From Sapria himalayana (taxonomy: Eukaryota > Streptophyta > Magnoliopsida > Malpighiales > Rafflesiaceae), in NCBI GenBank assembly GCA_029783825.1, contig JAREIK010005785.1, positions 1-64,000 on the forward strand: 64,000 nucleotides of DNA, written 5' to 3'. A model generated the notes under the pieces. That model was not told the DNA's origin, made no database searches, and saw only the letters and a program-made list of their open reading frames with translations. Of this stretch, positions 24,318 through 38,100 are shown piece after piece. The position numbers and the translations under genes were made by a program. Positions within the stretch are counted from its first letter, which is position 1; every line of letters begins with the position of its first letter.

Positions 24318-26443
24318 CAGTGGAACCTCTCTAAATTAATATGATCTGTTGCACAAAAAATTATTAATTAACAGAGGTTAATAATTTATAGAACCTTCAC
24401 CTAAAAAAATCAGAAAATATATCAAAGATATTGTATGATTAATCCATGCAAGCCTCAATATATTCAACATCAATTTCCAAAGTTAAAAGTTGTGCTTAAA
24501 TTAATCAACTTAAATTTTGAAATACCAAAGGTGGTGCCCATGTTTCCAAGAATGTTTTCCAGGTGTGGAATATCAAAAGTTCCTCACTTGAATTATAAAG
24601 GCTAATGCATACAACAGTTGAGTTATAGTTTTTCCTTTTTTTATTTCTTTTTTCTTCCAAAATGAAGCCTTCATCTTCTCTGAGTAATGATCAAAAGCTT
24701 AAAATTTGTCATCATAAAGTAGCAAATCCATCCATCAAACAATCAGCTCTTGCAAATTGGGTAATGCAAAAATTCAAGCTTTCAAAAGTCCCAACACAAG
24801 GAACCATCAGCAACATCCTTGCTAAGCATCAACAATATGAAAGCATGGACTCAACTGAACTTACATCTAAGCGTCAAAGAGCTGTGAAGCATCCTGAACT
24901 TGATAATGTTTTAGCAAATTGGGTTTTACAATGGCAAGCACGTCGAGTGGCATTATCAGGTGATTTAATCAAGGAAAAGGCTCGTCAATTTGCTAGACAA
25001 CTTGAACTTGGAAAGAGAATACCAAAATTTTCAAATGAATGGCTGGCAAAGTTTAATATTCGCCATGGATTCAAAGCTAAAAAATCTTATGGAGAAAGTG
25101 GCTCTGCTGATTTAGATACAATTGACAGAAATATGCCAACAATAAAAGAAAAACTTCAAAGCTATTCACTTCAAGGCATATACAACATGGATGAAACATG
25201 ACTTTTTTATCGAATGGCCCCTTATCGAACAATCGCACGTCATCAAATTGAAGGTTCTAAGAAGGATAAAACACGTCTAACTTTTGTCTTTGCTCCAAAT
25301 GCAGATGGGTCTCACAAAATGGAACCTCTCATCATTGGTCAAGCACAAAGGCCACGTGCTTTTAATAGAAAAAGTGGAGAGCAATTGGGTTTCTATTGTC
25401 GTAGCAAAGCAAAAGCTTGGATGACTGGACTCATTTTCATGGAATGGCTACAAAAGATGGATCAACAAATGCATGATGCTAATAGAAAAGTCCTACTTTT
25501 TTTAGATACAAAAGATGTAATACTCCTTCACATGTGGTGAGAAATTTGCCTCTTACAAATGTTCAAGTTTTTCTTTTTCTAGCTAACACAACTTCTAAAA
25601 TTCAACCAATGGATGCTGGAATAATAGCAACATTCAATAGGTGATATAGGCATTTTCAACTCCAAGATGCATTTGATAGAGATGAACAACAAAAGGCAGA
25701 CATCTATAAGGTTGATCAATTGATAGCCATGAAATGGGCTAAAGTAGCATGGAATGACATTTCTAGCAATACAATAACCAATTGCTTTAAGCACATAGGT
25801 TTCTTTGAAAGAGAAACTCAAAAAAATGAAGTGGGTTCGAAAGAACAAGATATTGAAAATGAACTTAAAGATGCTATTAATCAACGACCAATTAGTCACC
25901 CAATGTCTGTTCATGATCTTATAAATCCCGAGGAAGAACAACAAGTTGCCCATGAAAAAATTTCAGATTAAGATTTAATAAAACTTTCGCCGTCTCAGGA
26001 TCAAGAAGAAGAGGAAGATGGTGAAGTTATGGATGAAAATCCTCCCATTTCAACAAAAGAAAATTTAAATGTTCTTCATTCTTGTATTTCATTTCTTAAT
26101 CTTTCAAATCCAAATCATATTATAGCTCATAAGGTACTTAGAAACACACAATTTGATATACGGACTATTGAAAAAAATAAGTTACTTTAAATAGGTATTT
26201 TTGTAAGGAATATCGATTTTACGAAGCAATATATTTTATCTATGATGCATAATATTTTTAGAATTATAAGGAATATTGATTCTATAAATTAATATTTTTA
26301 CATAGGGTGTTTTCTATTTTGCATTAAATAATAGATAGTAGAATTATTAAATTATACACTTTCCACGGAGTCGCTGGATTGATTTTTCATTAAATGATGG
26401 AGGTTATTAAATTATAGAGTATCAATTTAGGAAGGTTCTACTG
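24318..26443 (+). mobile_element. pogo/Lemi1-like (Tc1-mariner superfamily) element
   Basis: A 2126-bp element with terminal inverted repeats CAGTGGAACCTCTCTAAATT (left) and, inverted, CAGTAGAACCTTCCTAAATT (right). These resemble the ends of Arabidopsis Emigrant/Lemi1. The expected TA target duplication is present on the right (TA at 26444) and appears as CA on the left. It encodes one broken pogo-type transposase and is nested in element A between the TNP2 gene and the right arm. Confidence 0.93.
24662..26190 (+). pseudogene. pogo/Tigger-type DDE transposase with CENP-B-like DNA-binding region, broken
   Basis: Transposase that would excise and insert this element at TA sites. From ATG 24662, residues 1-60 form a psq/HTH-like region (ALANWVMQKFKLSKVPTQG) and residues 75-150 a CENP-B type HTH (LANWVLQWQARRVALSG, FARQLE, FSNEWLAKFNIRHGFK). 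The DDE domain begins at YNMDET; the next codon is a TGA at 25199-25201 (family usually Gly), after which the frame stays open at LFYRMAPYRTIA. A frame change near 25505-25520 disturbs the second catalytic block (LLFLD then NTPSHVV). The third is kept (KIQPMDAGII, Asp near 25612) and followed by a stop near 25640. The tail at 25720-25971 is acidic. With only three or four lesions this is a fairly young copy. Confidence 0.94.
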
Positions 26444-27672
26444 TAATATGAAATAATTATAAAGGCATAAAATTTCATATTATTTGATATAATTTATAAT
26501 TTATAAAATTCCAAAAATTACTTAAAGTGAGAATATCAATAAAAAAAGTTATATTTATTATTGTAATAAACATTGAATATTATAAGTTAATAGTTAAGAT
26601 CTTACTCATTTGATTAATTCTTATAAATTTTAGTAGGGACAAAAGATAAAACTTGAATTCAAATAAACTTAGGGTTAGTTTGATATTACTTTTCAAAAGT
26701 ATTTATAGGGCTAAAAATAATATTAAGTATTTTTAGGACAAAATATTTCATTAGTAAAATTTAAAATAACTCTTTTGAAATCCTAAAAAAAATACTTAGT
26801 ATTCTTTTAAAAACCACACTAAGATATTTATTTTTTAAATCATCAAAAAATTTTTGAAGTAATTAAAACATATATGTATTTATCTTGAAATATCAATTTA
26901 TTTTCTTTTAAATTTTTTGAAAATTTTGAATTTTTTTTTATAATTAAAAAATTTCAAATCCTTTTATAAATATTTTTTTCAAAAGATTCCTATAATTATA
27001 AAAATATATTTTTTTACTTTAAATAATTTAAATATTTACTTGTTTATTCATTAATTTAGAAATTTATATAAATTTTTTCTATTTAATCATACAATTAATT
27101 ATTTTAGATTTTTATTAGTAGTAATTTTTAAGTATGTTCATTTATTAATTAAAATATCTTTTAAATGATTATAATTAAATAATTAATTATTTAATATTTT
27201 ATTAATACAAATATTTATATATCAAAATTCAATATTTCAGAAAAATAATTTGTATAATTTTTTTAAAATTTTATAATCATAAAAATAATTATTTTAGTGA
27301 CAAAAATTAACTCTAGCCCAAATAGCTAGGGAAAATCACTAGATAAATACATATATTTTGTAAATATTATCATTTAAGAAATAATCGCATGCAATAAAAT
27401 TAATCATAAAAAATTTCAGAATATTATTTACCGAGTGATTTTGCTTTGAACTAATTAGCTAGGAAAAATCTGTCTCTAATATTATTCCAAAAATGCCAGC
27501 CATTCTTTGCATGAAAATTTACGATAATATTGGCTAGAGATAATTTTCAATCATAAATTTTGATCTCTAATCCCTTGGAAATTTGTATCTCGGTGTGGGG
27601 TCAAACAACTCTTGCTATTCCTTAGCTAATCCATGGCTAATTAGCTAGGGATTATTTAAATAGCTAAATTTC
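26444..27672 (+). other. Element A right arm
   Basis: Non-coding AT-rich arm shared with B, C and D. Shared landmarks are TTTTAGTAGGGACAAAAGAT near 26630, a CTTTTGAAATCCTAAAAAAAATAC block near 26770, and GCTAGGGATTA near the end. It carries a few GCTAGG/CTCTAAT subterminal motifs (27330-27660) and lacks the tandem expansion seen in B. Confidence 0.75.
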
Positions 27673-28160
27673 CTATCTAACTAAGTATCTATATATCGAT
27701 CTATCTATATATTTGACTGTTAATCTCTCTAATGATCTATCTATTAATATGACTATCTATCTAGTTTTCTATATATCTATATATCTATTTAGCTATCTAT
27801 GTATTTATTTATCAATCAATCAATCTATCTATTTTTCTTTCTTTTTTTTATCTTTCTATCTATCTATTTATCAATCAATCTATCTATCTCTTTATTTAAT
27901 TATCTATATGTTTATCTGCCTATCTGACTACACATCTATTTATCTATATATCTAGCTCTCTATCTATCTATTTCTCTATATATCTAAATATCTTTTTGAC
28001 TATCTATCTATCTATTTGTCTATCTATCCTATATCTATCTATCTATATATCTATCTAATTATATGTTTGTTTGTCTATTTATCTATCTATCTATCTATTT
28101 ATCTCAATATCAATCAATCTATGTATCTATTTATCTATCTATCTATATATTTATCAATAT
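27672..28160 (+). repeat. (TATC)n satellite, array 4
   Basis: TATC-polarity satellite immediately outside the right arm of element A. Confidence 0.96.
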
Positions 28161-28210
28161 ATATATATATATGATTAAACATATATATATATATCAAAAT
28201 AGATAAATGA
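28150..28210. repeat. Fold-back (AT)n junction where satellite orientation reverses
   Basis: TTATCAATATATATAT, then a short GATTAAAC spacer, then ATATATATATATCAAAATAG. To the left the + strand reads TATC; from about 28195 onward it reads GATA. The AT tracts could pair as an imperfect hairpin. This is the second inversion point of the satellite in the window. Confidence 0.7.
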
Positions 28211-28215
28211 TTGAT

Positions 28216-28736
28216 TGATTGACATCAACCAACACTTTTAAAATTGATCTTCATAATAGATAGACTGTAATTTATTGCAAATAGATAGATTGTTTGTTTG
28301 TCTATTATTTATATAATTCACATATGCTGATTATTTGGAACGAATCATAGTGGTTGCAACTCTATTGCAAAGTTGCAACGGAATGACTAACAGAAATTTT
28401 AATGGTTATTAATGAAATGGTTGATGATCTATTGCAAATTAGAAACACAATTGAAACAAATTTAGCTTATCCATTGTCTTAATTTTTGGGATTTAGCAAC
28501 TGAAGTAGCAATGGATGTAAAATGCGTTGCAATATAACAAAGGAATTATTGTGTTGCAAATCCATTAGTCTTTTGCAACTAAATACCAAAGTGTGCAAAA
28601 TTGCAAGAAGGTTTTTTGAAATAGGAAACTTTTGTTGCAAAATCATTGCTAATAAATATGTGCAATAAATTACAATGGGTTTGCAACGGACTTGTAACAA
28701 AAAATTTCATTGCTAAATTGTGATTTTCTTGTTGTG
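28216..28736 (-). mobile_element. CACTA-like end fragment E, different family
   Basis: The right border is TTTTCTTGTTGTG, the inverse of CACAACAAGAAAA, a typical CACTA-superfamily terminus, followed at once by GATA satellite. Inside are many TTGCAAC/GTTGCAA subterminal motifs (for example near 28353, 28370, 28538, 28573, 28680). Its sequence does not match the A-D family. The left border is not clear and there is no coding. It is either a short non-autonomous element or one arm of a larger one. Confidence 0.65.
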
Positions 28737-29079
28737 ACAAATTGATAGACAAATTGATAGATAAATTGATAATTATATAGATATATAGTAGATAAATAGA
28801 CAAATAGATAGACATATAGATAGATAGATAGGTAGGTAGGTAGATAGCTAGGTAGGTAAATAGATAGATAAATAGATTATTAAACAAATAGATAGAAAGA
28901 TAGATAAACAGATAGATAGACAATTAGATAAACAAATAAATAAATAGATTATTAGATAGATAGATAGATAGACAGATAAACAGATAGATGATTAAATTAT
29001 TATATAGATAAATATATAAATATATAGATAGTTAGATAGACATATAGATATAAAGATAAATAGATAGATAGACATATAG

Positions 29080-29110
<31 letters not shown>

Positions 29111-32100
29111 GACAGAAAGATAGACAGATAGATTGGTAGATAAATAGATACATAGATAGACAGATAAATATATAATTATATAGACATGTAGATAGGCAGA
29201 TATATAAGCAGATAAAAAAATATATAGATAAATAGATAGAAAAATAGATAAATAGATAGATAGCTAGATATATAGATGGATAGAGAGATAAAAATATAGA
29301 TAAATAGATAAATACATAGATAAATAGCCAAACAGATAGATATACAGATAGAGCGACATATAAATAGACAGATAAATAGATAGGTAAATTGATAGATTGA
29401 TATCCAAAATGATAGACAGATAGATATACAGATAGAATGACAAATTAATAGACAGATTGATAGATATATTTATAGACAAATTGATAGATAGATAGAATTA
29501 TAGAATGATAGATTGATATATTTATAGATTAATAGTGAGATAGAGCGATAGATAGTTAGATAAATAGACAGAAAGATGGACAGATAGATAGTAGACATAT
29601 AAATAGATATATAGATAGATAGATAAAAACATAGACAGATTGAATGACAGATTTATAGATAGGCTGATAGATAGAAAGATAGATATATTGATAGATTAAT
29701 AGATAGATTGATATGCAAATTGTTAGATAGATTTATAGACATATGAGATATATATAGAAAGAAAATTGATAGATATATAGATAGAATTATATATAGATAC
29801 ATATCTAGATAGACAAATAGATAGATAAATAGATAGATAGATAGATAAACTGATAGATAAATTGATTGATAGACAAATAGATTGATAGATATCTAGATAT
29901 ATAAATAGATAGACATATAAAGAGACAGATTGACATATAGATTTATATAAAATTATAAGACAGATATATATACAGATATATAGACAAATTAATAGGCAGA
30001 ATGATAGATAAATTTATAGATAGTTTGATAACATATTGATAGATAGGTTGATAGATCTATTTATAGATAGATAGACATTATGTTAGAAAGATTGATAGAC
30101 AGTTTTATATATAGAATGATTGATAAATTGATAGATAGATTGATAGAGAGAAAGTTATACAGATTGATAGACTGATAGATAGAGAGATTGATACATAGAT
30201 AGATAGATAAAAAGATAAAAAAATAGATTGATATGTTGATAGACAAATTTATTGACAAATTTATCGACAAATTGATAGGCAGATTGATAGAAAGATTAAT
30301 AGATAGATTGATTAATAGATTTATAGATAGATTTATAGTTAGATATATAGACAGATAGATAGAAAAATAGATAGATAAATAGAAAGATAGATAGATCAAA
30401 AGATAGATAAATAGATAGTTAGATATATTGATAGCCAAAAAGAGTGATAGATAGATATCTAGATAAACATATAAATAGATAGATATATATAAACAAATAG
30501 AAAGAGATACAGATAGACAGATAGATTCTATATAAAGAGATAAGTATATATATAGACAAATAGATAAATTGATAGACAGATAGACATACAGATAGAAAGA
30601 TAGATATATTGACTAACATAAAGACAGACACAAACAAGATAGACGAAAATAGATATATAATTAAAATATAGACAGATACATAGATAGATAGACAGATGGA
30701 CAGACAGACAGATAGATAGATAGATAGACATATAGATTGATAGATAGAAAGATAGATTAACATATATATATATATATAGACAGATAGACATACACAAAAA
30801 TATACGGTCATTCAAATAGATAGTTAGATAATTAGAAAAATAGATAGATAGATATATATATATATACATACATACATTGATAAATAGATATATAGAAATT
30901 CAAAAAGAGAAAAAGACATTTTGGTATGAATATATTCAGGAAGGTAAGTGATAGATAGATAAACATACAGACATGCAAATACACAGACAGATAGACAAAC
31001 AAACAAAATGTCATACAAACAAATAAATAGATAGACAGACAGATAGACAAATATATAGACAATTTGATAGATAGATTAAAAGGAAGATTGATATAGAGAT
31101 AGATAAATAGCTTGATAGAAAGATTGATAAATATATTGATAAACAGATAAATAGATAGATAGTTAGAGAAATACATAGACAAATAGACAGAAAAATTGGT
31201 AAATAAAAATATAGATAGAAAAATAAATAGATAGATAGATAGATAAACAGATAGATAGATTGATATATAAATATAAATAAAGTAAATGATAGATAGATAA
31301 AAAGATAGATACATATATACATAGATAGAATAATAGATAGATTGATAGAAAAATTGATAGATCGATTGTTAGACAAATAGATCGACATTTTGATAGATAG
31401 ATTGATAGATAGATAGATAGATTGATTGATTGAAAGAAGAATTGATAATAGATTAATAAAAAGATTGATTGATAGATAGTTAGACAGATTGATAGACATA
31501 TAGATAGACATATTGATATATAGATAGACAGACAGATTGATATATAGATTGATTGACATATAGTTTGATAGATAAATAGACACATAAAGAGTCTGATATA
31601 TCGATAAATTATTAGACAAATAGATTGTTATATAGATAAACAAATAGATAATTATAAAGACTTATAGATAGACAGATTGATAGATAAATAGATATACAGA
31701 TATATAGATATAAGTATATATAGGTAGTAAGATAGATAGCTTGATATATAGATAGAAAAATAGATAAATAGTAAGTAGATAAACAAATAGGTAGAAAGAA
31801 AGATAAATAGATAAATATATAGACAGATAAATAAACAGATAGATAAACATATAATTAGATATATAGATATACAGATTGATATACAAATTGATAGATAGAT
31901 TTATAGATAGAATGATAGACATATTGAAAGACAAATTGATAGATAGTTAGATAGAAAGATTGTTAGATAGAAATATAAATAAATATACAGATAGATTGAC
32001 ATATAGGTAGACAGACATACAAACAGACAGATAGATAGATGGATAGTTAGATCGATAGATAGATAGATGGATAGTTAGATCGATAGATAGATAGATAGAT

Positions 32101-34264
32101 ATATAGATAGAAAGATTTAAAGATAGATTGATAGAATGATTGATACACATATTGAAAATATATAGATAGATAAATTTGTATATTGATAGAAAGATATATA
32201 GACGGATAGATTGAAAAATTATTAGATAGATTTATTGATAGATAGATAGATAGATAGATATAAAGATTGATTAATTGATTGAGAGTGAGTTTGATCGATA
32301 GATTGTAAAATAATAGATGATAAAATAGATAGGTAGATTGATAGAAAGATAGATAGGCAAATAGATAGATAGATAGATTATTTGACATATGGATAGACAG
32401 GTAGATTGATATATAGATATACATATTGATATAATGAAAGATAGATAAATAGTGAGATAGATGAGTAGAAGTTAGATAGACAGATAGATAGACAAATGAT
32501 AATCAAATAGAGACATATACAGATAGAAAGCTAGAGAGAGAGATAGATAAATAGACAGACTGACAGATAAATAAATAGATAGACAGATAAATAAATATAT
32601 AGATAGAGAGATAGAAAGATATATAGAAAGATATAAAAAAGATAGACAAATAGATAGATAGATAAACAGATATATAGATATATAGATATATAGATAGATA
32701 AACATATAGATAGATAGATAAACAGAAAGAAAGATAGAAAGATATATAAAAAGATAGGTAGATAGAGAGATTAACATACATATATTCAAATAGACAAAAA
32801 AATAGATAGATACATAGTTAGATAGATAGATTGGTAGACAGCCAGATATAAAGACATATAGGTAGTTAGTCAATCATTTTGTTAGTCAAGCAGGCAGATA
32901 TTCAGGCAGACAGGTAGACAAATAGAAAAATAGACAAATAGATAGATAGAAAAATAGACAGACAGAAAAATTGACAAACACACAAATAGACAGACACACA
33001 AACAAATAAATAAACAGACAAACAGATGGACAAATAGACAAATTGATAGACAAACAAATAGATAAATAGAATGCAGAATACAAAATATATAAATAGTTTG
33101 ATAAATAGATTAATAGATAAATTGATAGATAGTTAGATAGACAGATATCTAGATATATAGACATATAGATAAAAAGATAGATAGACTAATAGATATACAC
33201 ATAGATATATAGATAAATAGATAGAAAGATAGACAGAGAGATAGAAAGATAGATGGATACATATTAGATAGATAGATAGATAGAAATATAGATACATAGA
33301 CAAATATATAGAAAAATAGACACACATATAGATACATAGAAAGACTAATAGATATAGATACAAAGAGATAGATAGAGAAATTGGTAGATTGATAAAAAGA
33401 TAGAAAAGATAAACAAATTGATAGGTAGATAGATAGAGAGTTGATAGATAAATAGATGATAGACATATAGATAGATAGACATATAGATAGATAGATAGAT
33501 AGAATTATTAATTGATAGATAGATTGATAGATAGAATGATTAATTGATAGATAGATTGATAGACAGAGTAATAACCAAATTTATATATAGATTGATATAT
33601 AGATTGATAGACAAATAAATAGATAGAATGATAGGCAGAGCGATAGAAAAATAAATTGATATATAGATAGACAAATCTTTAAACAAATATCTAGATAGAT
33701 TATTTAACAGAAATATAAATAGATAGATCAAGATATAGATAGATAGATAGATATATAGACTAAGAGTTTGAGAGATAGATAGACAGAAAAATAGACAAAC
33801 AGATAGATAGATATATAGATAGATATACATATGGATAGAAAGATTGTTATATAGAAAAATACATAGATAGATAGAGACATAGATAGACAGAAATATAGAT
33901 AGATACATAAATCAAGAGTTAGATAGATAGATTTATTGAATGATAGATAGAATGATAGATAGATTTGTAGATAGATAGATAGATAAATATTTTGATATAC
34001 ATATAAATAGACTTATAGATAGATAGAAAGCTATATAGATCGATAGATGGACATATAGATAGGTATACAGATAGGCAGATATATTGACAGATAGATAGTC
34101 AGATATATATTTAGATAGATAGATAAATTGATAGACACATAGATAGATAGATTGATAGAGAGATAGACAGACAGACAGATAGACAGATAGATAGGTAGGC
34201 ATATAGATAGATAGATATATAGATAGTTTGATAGGTTGATATACAAATAAATAGATAGATAGAT

Positions 34265-34592
34265 AGATAGACATATAGATAGATAGTAAGATAGATAGAT
34301 AGATAGGCAGATAGATAGACAGAAAGATCAATAGATAGACAGACAGATAGAAAGATATATAGATAGTCAGATACATAAATTGATAGATAGATAGATATAT
34401 AGATATATAGATATAAATAGATAGATATGTAAATAGATACACGATTGACATATAGATAGATAAATAAATAGATAGAAGACAAATAGATAGACATATAGAA
34501 AGATATAAAGATAAACAGATAGATAGAAAGATATATAGACAAATTGATATAAAATTTGATAAATTGATTAATAGATTAATTGATAGAGAGAT
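34265..34592 (-). repeat. Segmental duplication within array 5, copy 1
   Basis: Repeated at 34640-34980 with an offset of about 387 bp. Identical landmarks include GATAGTCAGATACATAAATT, GAAAGATATAAAGATAAACA and GATATAAAATTTGATAAATT. Confidence 0.85.
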
Positions 34593-34639
34593 TTATAGAC
34601 AGATTGATAGATAGATTAATAAATATACATAAAGATAGA

Positions 34640-34980
34640 TAGATAAATAGATAGACATATAGATAGATAGTTAGATAGATAGATAGATAGGCAGATAGAT
34701 AGGCAGATAGATAGGCAAATAGATAGACAGAAAGATCGACAGACAGACAGACATATAGATAGATAGAAAGATATATAGATAGTCAGATACATAAATTGAT
34801 AGATAGATAGATATATAGATAGATAGATATGTAAATAGATACATGATTGACTTATAGATAGATAGATAAATAGATAGACATATAGAAAGATATAAAGATA
34901 AACAGATAGATAGAAAGATATATAGACAAATTGATATAAAATTTGATAAATTGATTAATAGATTAATTGATAGAGAGATT
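34640..34980 (-). repeat. Segmental duplication within array 5, copy 2
   Basis: Second copy of 34265-34592, differing by small indels and a few substitutions (for example TACACGATTGAC versus TACATGATTGAC). Confidence 0.85.
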
Positions 34981-35109
34981 TAAAGATAGATTGATTTACA
35001 AATTGATAAACAAATTGATTGATTGATAGACAAATAGATTAAGATGTAGATAGAGAGATAGATAGAGATATAGATATGCAAATAGATAAATTGATAGAAA
35101 GATAGATAG

Positions 35110-35145
<36 letters not shown>

Positions 35146-35150
35146 ACATA
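35110..35150 (+). repeat. (TA)n(CA)n microsatellite
   Basis: ATATATATATATAC followed by about 20 bp of CACACA within array 5. Confidence 0.9.
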
Positions 35151-38100
35151 CACATATAGATAGATAGATTTATTTATTTATTTATTTATATATTGATAGA
35201 TAGATATACAGATATATAAAAAAATAAATGGATAGATAGATATATAGATATATAGAAAGAAAGTATAATAGATAGACATATAGATCGAAAAATTTTTAGA
35301 TAAATTGACACACAGAATGATAGATAGATTGATAGACAGTTTATTAGTAGATTGTTAGATAGATTAATACATAGATTGATAGACAGATTAAAAGACAAAA
35401 TGATAGACATAATGATATATAGATTAAAATACAAATTGAATGACAGATTGATAGATAAATTGATAGATAGACAAATAAATTGACAAATAGATAGATATAT
35501 TGATAGTAAGATAGTTACATAGATAGATAGATAGTAAGAATGATAGATAGAAAGATAGATAGATACACATATAGATAGGCAGTTAGATATACAGATAGAT
35601 AGATATTTTATTATATAGATAGATAGAGAGGTAGATAGATAAATAAATAGATAAATAGATAAATAGATAAACAGATTAACAAATAGATAGACATATAGAT
35701 AGACATATAGTTAGATATATAGATATTCAAATAGATAGATAAATAAATGAAATGATAAATAAATATTTAGATATATAGACAAATAGATATAGAGATAGCT
35801 AGATATTTTTCTAGATAGATTTATAGATAGAAGGATAGATACATATACAGATAGATAAATAAATATATAGATAGATATAAAGATAGATAAATAGATAGAG
35901 AGATAGATCAATAGATTAATAGATAGATTGATAAATAGATTGATATACATATTGATACACAAATTGTTAGAAAGATGGTAGAAAAATTTATCGACAGAAA
36001 GATATTTAGATAGATATACAAATTGATAGATAGTTTGATAAATATATCGATCGATAGATAGATCGACAAATTGATCGATAGATTGATAGTTAGATTGATT
36101 GAAAAATTAATAGTCATATTGATAGATACTTTGATAGATAGATTAATAGATAGATTTATAGACAGATAGATAGACATGTAGATAGATAGATTGAAAGATT
36201 GATAAAAATACATATAGATATATATATATATATAAACAGAAAGATAGAAAGAAAGATAGTCAAAATGATAGATAAATATATTGATAGAATGATGGACAGG
36301 TAGATAGACAAATATAAAAATAGATAGATTATAGATAGATTGACAGATAGATAGACATATAAATAGACAAATAGATAGCCAGATCGATAGAGAGCTTATT
36401 AGATAGATAAATATACAAATAGATAGACAAATAGTTAGATAGATATATATAGATATATGAAAGACATATATATAGGCAGATTATTAGATAGATAGATAGA
36501 TTGATTGATTGATATATCTATACACATATATATAGACAAACATATAGATAGATAGATAGACAAATAAACAAACAGATAGATAGATAGTAAGATAAATAAA
36601 TAGATAGATATGTAGATTTATAGATAGAATGATAGATTGATTGATTGAAAGATTGATAAAAAATTAAATGATAAATTTATAGAAATATTGAGAGTAAGAT
36701 TGATTGACAAATTAATATAAAAATAGATAGACAAATATATAAAGTGAATGATAGATTGATTGATAGATAATTAGATAGATAGATAGATAGACAGGTAGAC
36801 TGATTGATAGACAAATAAATTAATAAATAAATGGAGAGTTTGATAGATAAATTGATAAATAGATTGATAGGCCAGTAAATAGATAGATAGATAGATAGAT
36901 TTCTTGATTGATTAATAGATTTATAGACAGAAATATATATAGATATAAAAGTCAGATACATAGATTAATGGATAGATAGATCTATAGCTAGATAGATATA
37001 TAGATAGTTTGATAGATAGATTGACATTTAGATTGATAGGTAGATAGACATAAAGATTGATAGATAGTTAGATCAATAGATAGATTGAAAGATAGATTTA
37101 TAAATAGATAGAAATTTAAAAGATAGATAGAATGATAGATATAGATATACATTTTGATAAATAGATTTATCGAGTTATTGATAAATATATTAATATAAAA
37201 TTGGTAAATAGATTGATAGACATATTGATTAGATAGATTGAGAGACAAAAAGATACACATTTAGATATATAGTGAGATAGATAGATGATAGACAGATAGA
37301 TTGACAATTAGATAGATAGAAATATAGATAGATTATATTATAGATAGATAGTTAGATAGATAGACTAATAGATAGATAAATAGATACATAGATATATAGT
37401 CAAATAGATAGACATATCGATAGATTGATAGATAGATTGATAGATAGATTGATAGATAGATAGATAGATAGATAGACACATAGATATATAGACACATAGA
37501 TATATAAATAGATATTGAGATAGATAGACAAAAGGATAGATAGAAAGATATATAAATAGATAGAAAATAGTTAGAAGGATAGATCAATTGATAGTCAGAA
37601 TGATCGTTAGATTTATATAAAAAATTGATACATGGATTCATAGTCATATTTATAGATAGATAGATAGATAGACATAGATAGACAAATAGATAGACAGATT
37701 GTTAGACAAATAGATAGTTAGATAGATTGATAGATTGATAGATAAATAAATATATATATATATATATTATTTAGATAGACTGATAGATTGATTTATTGAT
37801 ATACAGATTGATTATAGAATTATGGAAAGATAGATAGATTGATTGATATATAGATTAATAAGTAGATCGATAGACATAATGATATACAGATTGATAGACA
37901 ATATAATAGATAGATAGATTGATTGATTAATTGATTAATTTATTAATTGATTGATTGTTTCAATGATAGATAGACAAATAGATAGACAAATTGATAGATA
38001 GATAGACAGATATATAAATAGATAAATAGCTAGATAAATAGATAGATAGACAAATAGATTGAGAAACTAATAGATAAATACATTTATAGTTAGATAGACA

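Larger units (their letters stand above)
10729..27672 (-). mobile_element. CACTA (En/Spm) element A, coding copy, with two nested elements
   Basis: The left terminus GACTACAAGAAAAAG (CACTA with C to G) at 10729 is followed by a subterminal region that matches, inverted, the left end of element C at 52954. The right arm (about 26590-27672) matches the right arms of B, C and D and ends in GCTAATTAGCTAGGG plus TAGCTAAATT; the last roughly 15 bases of the terminus are replaced by TATC satellite. Inside, on the - strand, are remnants of the two standard genes (TNP2-like and TNPA/Ptta-like). Subtracting the nested hAT and pogo elements leaves about 11.2 kb, a normal size for an autonomous CACTA. 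All genes are broken. Confidence 0.88.

Noticed and set aside
25579..25953. 124-codon - strand open frame
   Set aside because: Antisense of the pogo transposase C-terminal part; no domain on this strand.
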